Shown: one piece after another, positions 60,641 to 64,000 of the stretch | Position numbering within the stretch: position 1 is the first letter of the stretch | Layout: every line of letters begins with the position of its first letter | NCBI GenBank assembly: GCA_016806645.1 | Contig: JACSYO010001509.1 | Span: 345,001 to 409,000, forward strand | DNA: 64,000 nt | From: Ophiodon elongatus | Lineage: Eukaryota; Chordata; Actinopteri; Perciformes; Hexagrammidae | Reading direction: 5' to 3' | Program-made: the position numbers and the translations under genes | Notes under the pieces: model-generated | Databases searched by the model: none | What the model saw: only the letters and a program-made list of their open reading frames with translations | Told to the model about the DNA's origin: nothing

Positions 60641-61194
60641 CCCTGACATCATATTTACGTCTCAGGCCTTTGGAACACCAACACTGCCTTCGATCGGGAG
60701 TCTCAGTGCGAATGAATCCGGCTCTGGTGGCTACTTCCCTGACCCAGGGAGCAGAGAGGGAGTGAGTGACAGCTTGCGGCAAAAAAAAGTTATGCTAGCA
60801 GGCAGCAGCATATGGTCTGCAGACTGTCAGAGCGTCGCTGGCTCCCGTTTCTTGCAGACAGGAGAATATTTTACTGAGTGGAGAGAAAAAGAGAAGCTGA
60901 TGGCAAAAAAAAAAAAGAAAAGAAGAAGAAAGGTCGGGCTCTTTGGTCCGAACTGTCGTGCGATAGCTTTTCTGTTTGTTGAGGTTTCCTCTGCCATGAT
61001 GAGACTCGAGTCAATGCAACTTTACTTCTTGTTCGTTGGTATCAGTCTGAACTGTTGGTTGGTCATTAGAGTGAAGTTCTAGTGTGATATGTGCCATGAT
61101 ATCTCACCTTCCTCCTTACGTCTACCAACTCTTGCATCTTGAGGTCGTATTCTGTATTTACGTCGTCCACCCACTACCACTGAGCTGCGTCGTT

Positions 61195-61690
61195 AGCCGC
61201 GTTTCCAATCGATTATCAAGCAAATTTGACAAAAAATAAACGTGAATTAGAAGCGTTTCCATCAACTGGTTTGGAGCGAATAAACTCGGCTCCAGCGTAG
61301 TTTGGTAAGAAGTCATCGCTACCGGCAACACGTGCCTGTAATCTGTCGGTAATCAGAGTAGAAGAAGAAAGTGGAGTTTGTTAAACCCGGATACAAAACA
61401 AGTCGCCTCGTAGATCTAACTCACGTACGAGAGACGAAGGGAGAGACGTCTTCAGGAATTTCATTCAATTGGTGAAGTTGTATGTCGGCTTGTTGCCCGG
61501 AGGTGAAGACGATAGAAATGTAGACCCAGAGACGACGCAGTTGATCGGTCACGTGAGTTAAATGTTTGCTACCTCAGAATTTATTCGCCGAAGGCTGAAA
61601 CCACCTCAATGAAGAGTAAAAACAATCTTTGTGCAATTGGGAAAATTCTATCAATATATGTTGCCGTTTTCATTCACCCTTACTAACGCA
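61195..61690. mobile_element. Non-autonomous DNA element with GCGTTTCCA ends
   Basis: Begins TTAGCCGCGTTTCCAATCG and goes on with AAGCAAATTTGACAAAAAATAAACG, AAGCGTTTCCATCAACTGG and TTTGGAGCGAATAAACTCGG; near the end TGAAACCACCTCAATG, TTTGTGCAATTGGG and TATATGTTGCCGTTTTCA. This fits a common fish MITE whose ends read GCGTTTCCAT. The class (hAT or Harbinger) is not determined. Confidence 0.5.
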
Positions 61691-64000
61691 ATATAAGAAG
61701 ATGTGACTGTAAACACGACTGATCACCCTAAGACACCCATACCTCCAATACTTCCTGTAAACTGCACAACCATCAGCTGAAAGCCTAAAAAACCAAATCC
61801 TAAAAAGAGAAATCTGCAGAAGCTGATCCGACTGTCCCGTCTGTTTCCCAAACTGCTGCCAGAGAAAAAAAAACTGAATCTATTAAAGGGTTAACGTGAC
61901 GGCCGAGGCACACCGGCGGCTTGTTATTGTCCACGTCACGTCGCCTTGATGCTGTACGATCAGGAGGCTCGCTGGATCTCACAAGCAGAACGAGTTTACG
62001 CCCCCTGGTGTGTTGCAGATTTCATTTCATTTCCTGTTGTTCCGTCATGCAGTCATCGTCATCATCATCATCATCATCATCATCATCGGGCATAAATGTC
62101 TAAAATGACACAGCTCCTGACTCTTGTACCGGCCGTCTGCTGTTGCAGGGATAAGTGGAACCTCCTGAAGCCTGAACATGGACGCTGCAGCACTGGAGGT
62201 GCAGCTGTTTCCTGCCGGGCCCTCCTGCTTTCTCCACCCCCCCCCCCCACACTACCCCCCGCCCCCCTCCTCTCTGTTTTTTTTCTCAGAGTAAGTGCAC
62301 ATCATTGGCAGCTAAAAGCTCTGGGCACCGTCCCTCTGGTTGTTCCAGAGAAATGCCAATCGTTTTGGCGTCGACGGGGGCCTCACAGACGGCGCAGGAA
62401 GGCACAGATGGCACTAATGGACGAGCAGAATCCAACCGAGGGACCGGGACAGAGCCACACCGGAGCGCCGTCCAAATAACTGTAGTGTGAATGTACTGTA
62501 TGGCCAAACGCCGCCCGCTCTGCTCTAGCGGGGGGAGAGCGGTGCCACGGCGATGCGGCATGAAGTATTTAAAACGATGAAATAATCATAAGAGGAGGGA
62601 GATGGTGGGAGGCTCGGCGTGGAGCCGTGCCAGGTGGGATCAGACAGAGGAGAGATTGTTCTTTGGGATGATATGTGCTGAGAGGGAGCTCGTCAACCCG
62701 GATCCAGACAGACAACCACAGCTAATGGACCCTGTCTGTCAAGGAAGAGCCCGTTTACAGGCCGCGCCGCCTCCCGGTGCAACGCTTCCCTTTGTGCAGG
62801 CGGTCGAGAGCCGTCCTGCTTTAACGGCCTGCGACGGCGGTGGACTTGCATCTCGCATAAATCGTCTCCCTCCCATTTCCCACGTCGATGCCCTCAAGCT
62901 GCAGAGCGGAACATTTGCTGTGCAAAGCATTCACAAAAAAAAACATCCCTGTTTTTTTTTTTTTTTTTCTTAAGCTAGTAGTGCTGAGCAGATGCTTGTA
63001 GGAAGAACTAGTCACAGCTTCTGATGGTGCTATGTGGCCACCGAAAGAAAAAAAAACCAGTCTGGAGCTCCGTGTTCTTTTTATAAAAAGTTGAAATACT
63101 TCTGAAGGGTCACGATACCTTAAGTTTGAGCTGTTTTCAGCCTTCTGCGTGGTTTTCTAAAAATGTAAGCGACTTTTAAAGCCGAGAGGAGAAAGCGGAT
63201 AGGTGGGCAGGTTGGGAGGAACAAATCGTAGCGTTGACTTTTTAAAACAGCAGAATATACAGAAAAGTTTTCTCGGGCGCTCGTTGACGACGATAGAAAC
63301 AAAAGGAAGAAGAAGAAGAAGAAGAAGATGACATAAGGGAGATACTAAGTTGTGGCGTACTTTGGATGGAACATGCAAACTGCAGCAGCACTCAAATTCC
63401 ACCAAAGCAGAAAAACAGAAGCCAGTTGTTGGTCTTGGACACGCAGCTGTTCGGTGTCCCAGAAGCTCAGATCTGCAACACAACATGTGCTGAGCCTTCA
63501 GAAGGAGGACGCCAACACACAAACCCAAAATAAAGAGGTGGTCGGGGAGATGGAGGCGGGAGGAGGAGGCGGGAGGAGGAGGAGGGGGGAGGAGGAGGAG
63601 GGACCATTTGTACATTTGTTTCTCCTTCCGGGTGCCACAGTGCGTCTGCGTCCTCGCGGCGCCGCTGGGCTCATCTGCGCTTCTGAGTCAGGCGTCATCG
63701 CCACATCTGTCCAGGAGAGACGCCGCTAAACGCTCACAACGCCACTTAACAACAGAAGCTCGACCCCCCGCTCGCTGTCGCTTCAACCCCAGGTTGTTGT
63801 TGTTGTTGTTGTTTTTTGAAAGATGCTCACAAACACCGCCGATGACGGAATGTGTATTTGCGGCGGCCGTGATTTGAGAGATGATTCCCCCTCGAGCGAA
63901 CGGCCGTCGTTATTACAGGAAGTCCAAAGAGATGATTTGTCTTTGTTTATTGCTGCGGAAGATATTAGATTTCAGACCTGTGTCTTTTAGATATGTTCAT
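61691..64000. other. Intergenic DNA, partly regulatory-like
   Basis: Simple repeats: (ATC)n at 62052-62088, a C-rich run near 62236, poly-T at 62950-62968, (GAA)n at 63304-63329, GGA-rich DNA at 63555-63602 and (TTG)n at 63794-63813. A lone CTCF-like CGCCCCCTGGTG is at about 62000. 62590-62930 is unique and CpG-rich (possible enhancer). None of the overlapping open frames has coding character. Confidence 0.5.

Noticed and set aside
60361..60765. 134-residue plus-strand frame
   Set aside because: It lies antisense over the Tc1-like transposase relic, so it is not a gene.

Overview
This window looks like intergenic or intronic DNA from a ray-finned (teleost, probably percomorph) fish. I base this on dense dinucleotide microsatellites (mostly AC/GT), many old interspersed elements whose sequences I recognise as fish-typical (Tc1-type transposon ends, a Harbinger-type Myb-like fragment, LINE and SINE tails, several non-autonomous DNA elements), and long unique AT-rich stretches with many homeodomain-like TAATTA cores, as seen in gene deserts beside developmental regulators. 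I find no complete protein gene, rRNA, tRNA or CRISPR array. Nearly all long open frames are translations of microsatellites or purine tracts. Two places have real coding character: a possible 3'-terminal exon on the minus strand (54886-55138, with a polyadenylation signal at 54645-54650) and a coding-like C-terminal segment on the plus strand (about 16530-16743, with a second piece at 16100-16231). I do not recognise either protein. || Layout. 1-8900: unique DNA with a 24-bp minisatellite at 2.6 kb and conserved-element-like patches. 8.9-11.3 kb: two copies of a family of about 500-650 bp (called family 1 here), the second broken by a LINE tail. 13.2-16.8 kb: a purine tract and an inverted pair of a repeat with a 36-bp (12-codon) unit, next to the plus-strand coding-like segment. 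18.8-21.7 kb: microsatellites, a 1.66-kb-spaced direct repeat and a LINE tail. 22.2-22.7 kb: regulatory-like DNA. 23.1-28.7 kb: two more family 1 copies, a fragment, and other elements. 31.4-31.8 kb: a 56-bp duplication and a long foldback. 33.2-36.9 kb: several DNA-element relics and a 62-bp triplicate. 37.4-38.5 kb: the best regulatory-like desert. 40.8-43.7 kb: two family 1 copies in the same orientation. 44-50 kb: mostly unique, with a 600-bp non-autonomous element at 47.1 kb. 53.8 kb: a G-rich 20-bp minisatellite. 54.6-55.1 kb: the minus-strand exon candidate. 57 kb: a CpG-rich stretch with three CCAAT boxes. 58.4 kb: an uninterrupted (AC)61. 58.8-60.7 kb: a Tc1 relic split by a Harbinger-like insertion that itself holds a family 1 copy. 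61.2 kb: another non-autonomous element. || The most interesting point is family 1. Seven long copies and one fragment lie in 64 kb. Its internal 73-bp unit is present one, two or three times per copy, and each unit holds a close match to the CTCF core motif. The same element carries a YY1-type motif, a CRE (TGACGTCA), a GC box and a TATA-like start. The copy orientations place CTCF-like motifs in convergent arrangements. This is a motif-level inference: nothing in the sequence alone shows binding.
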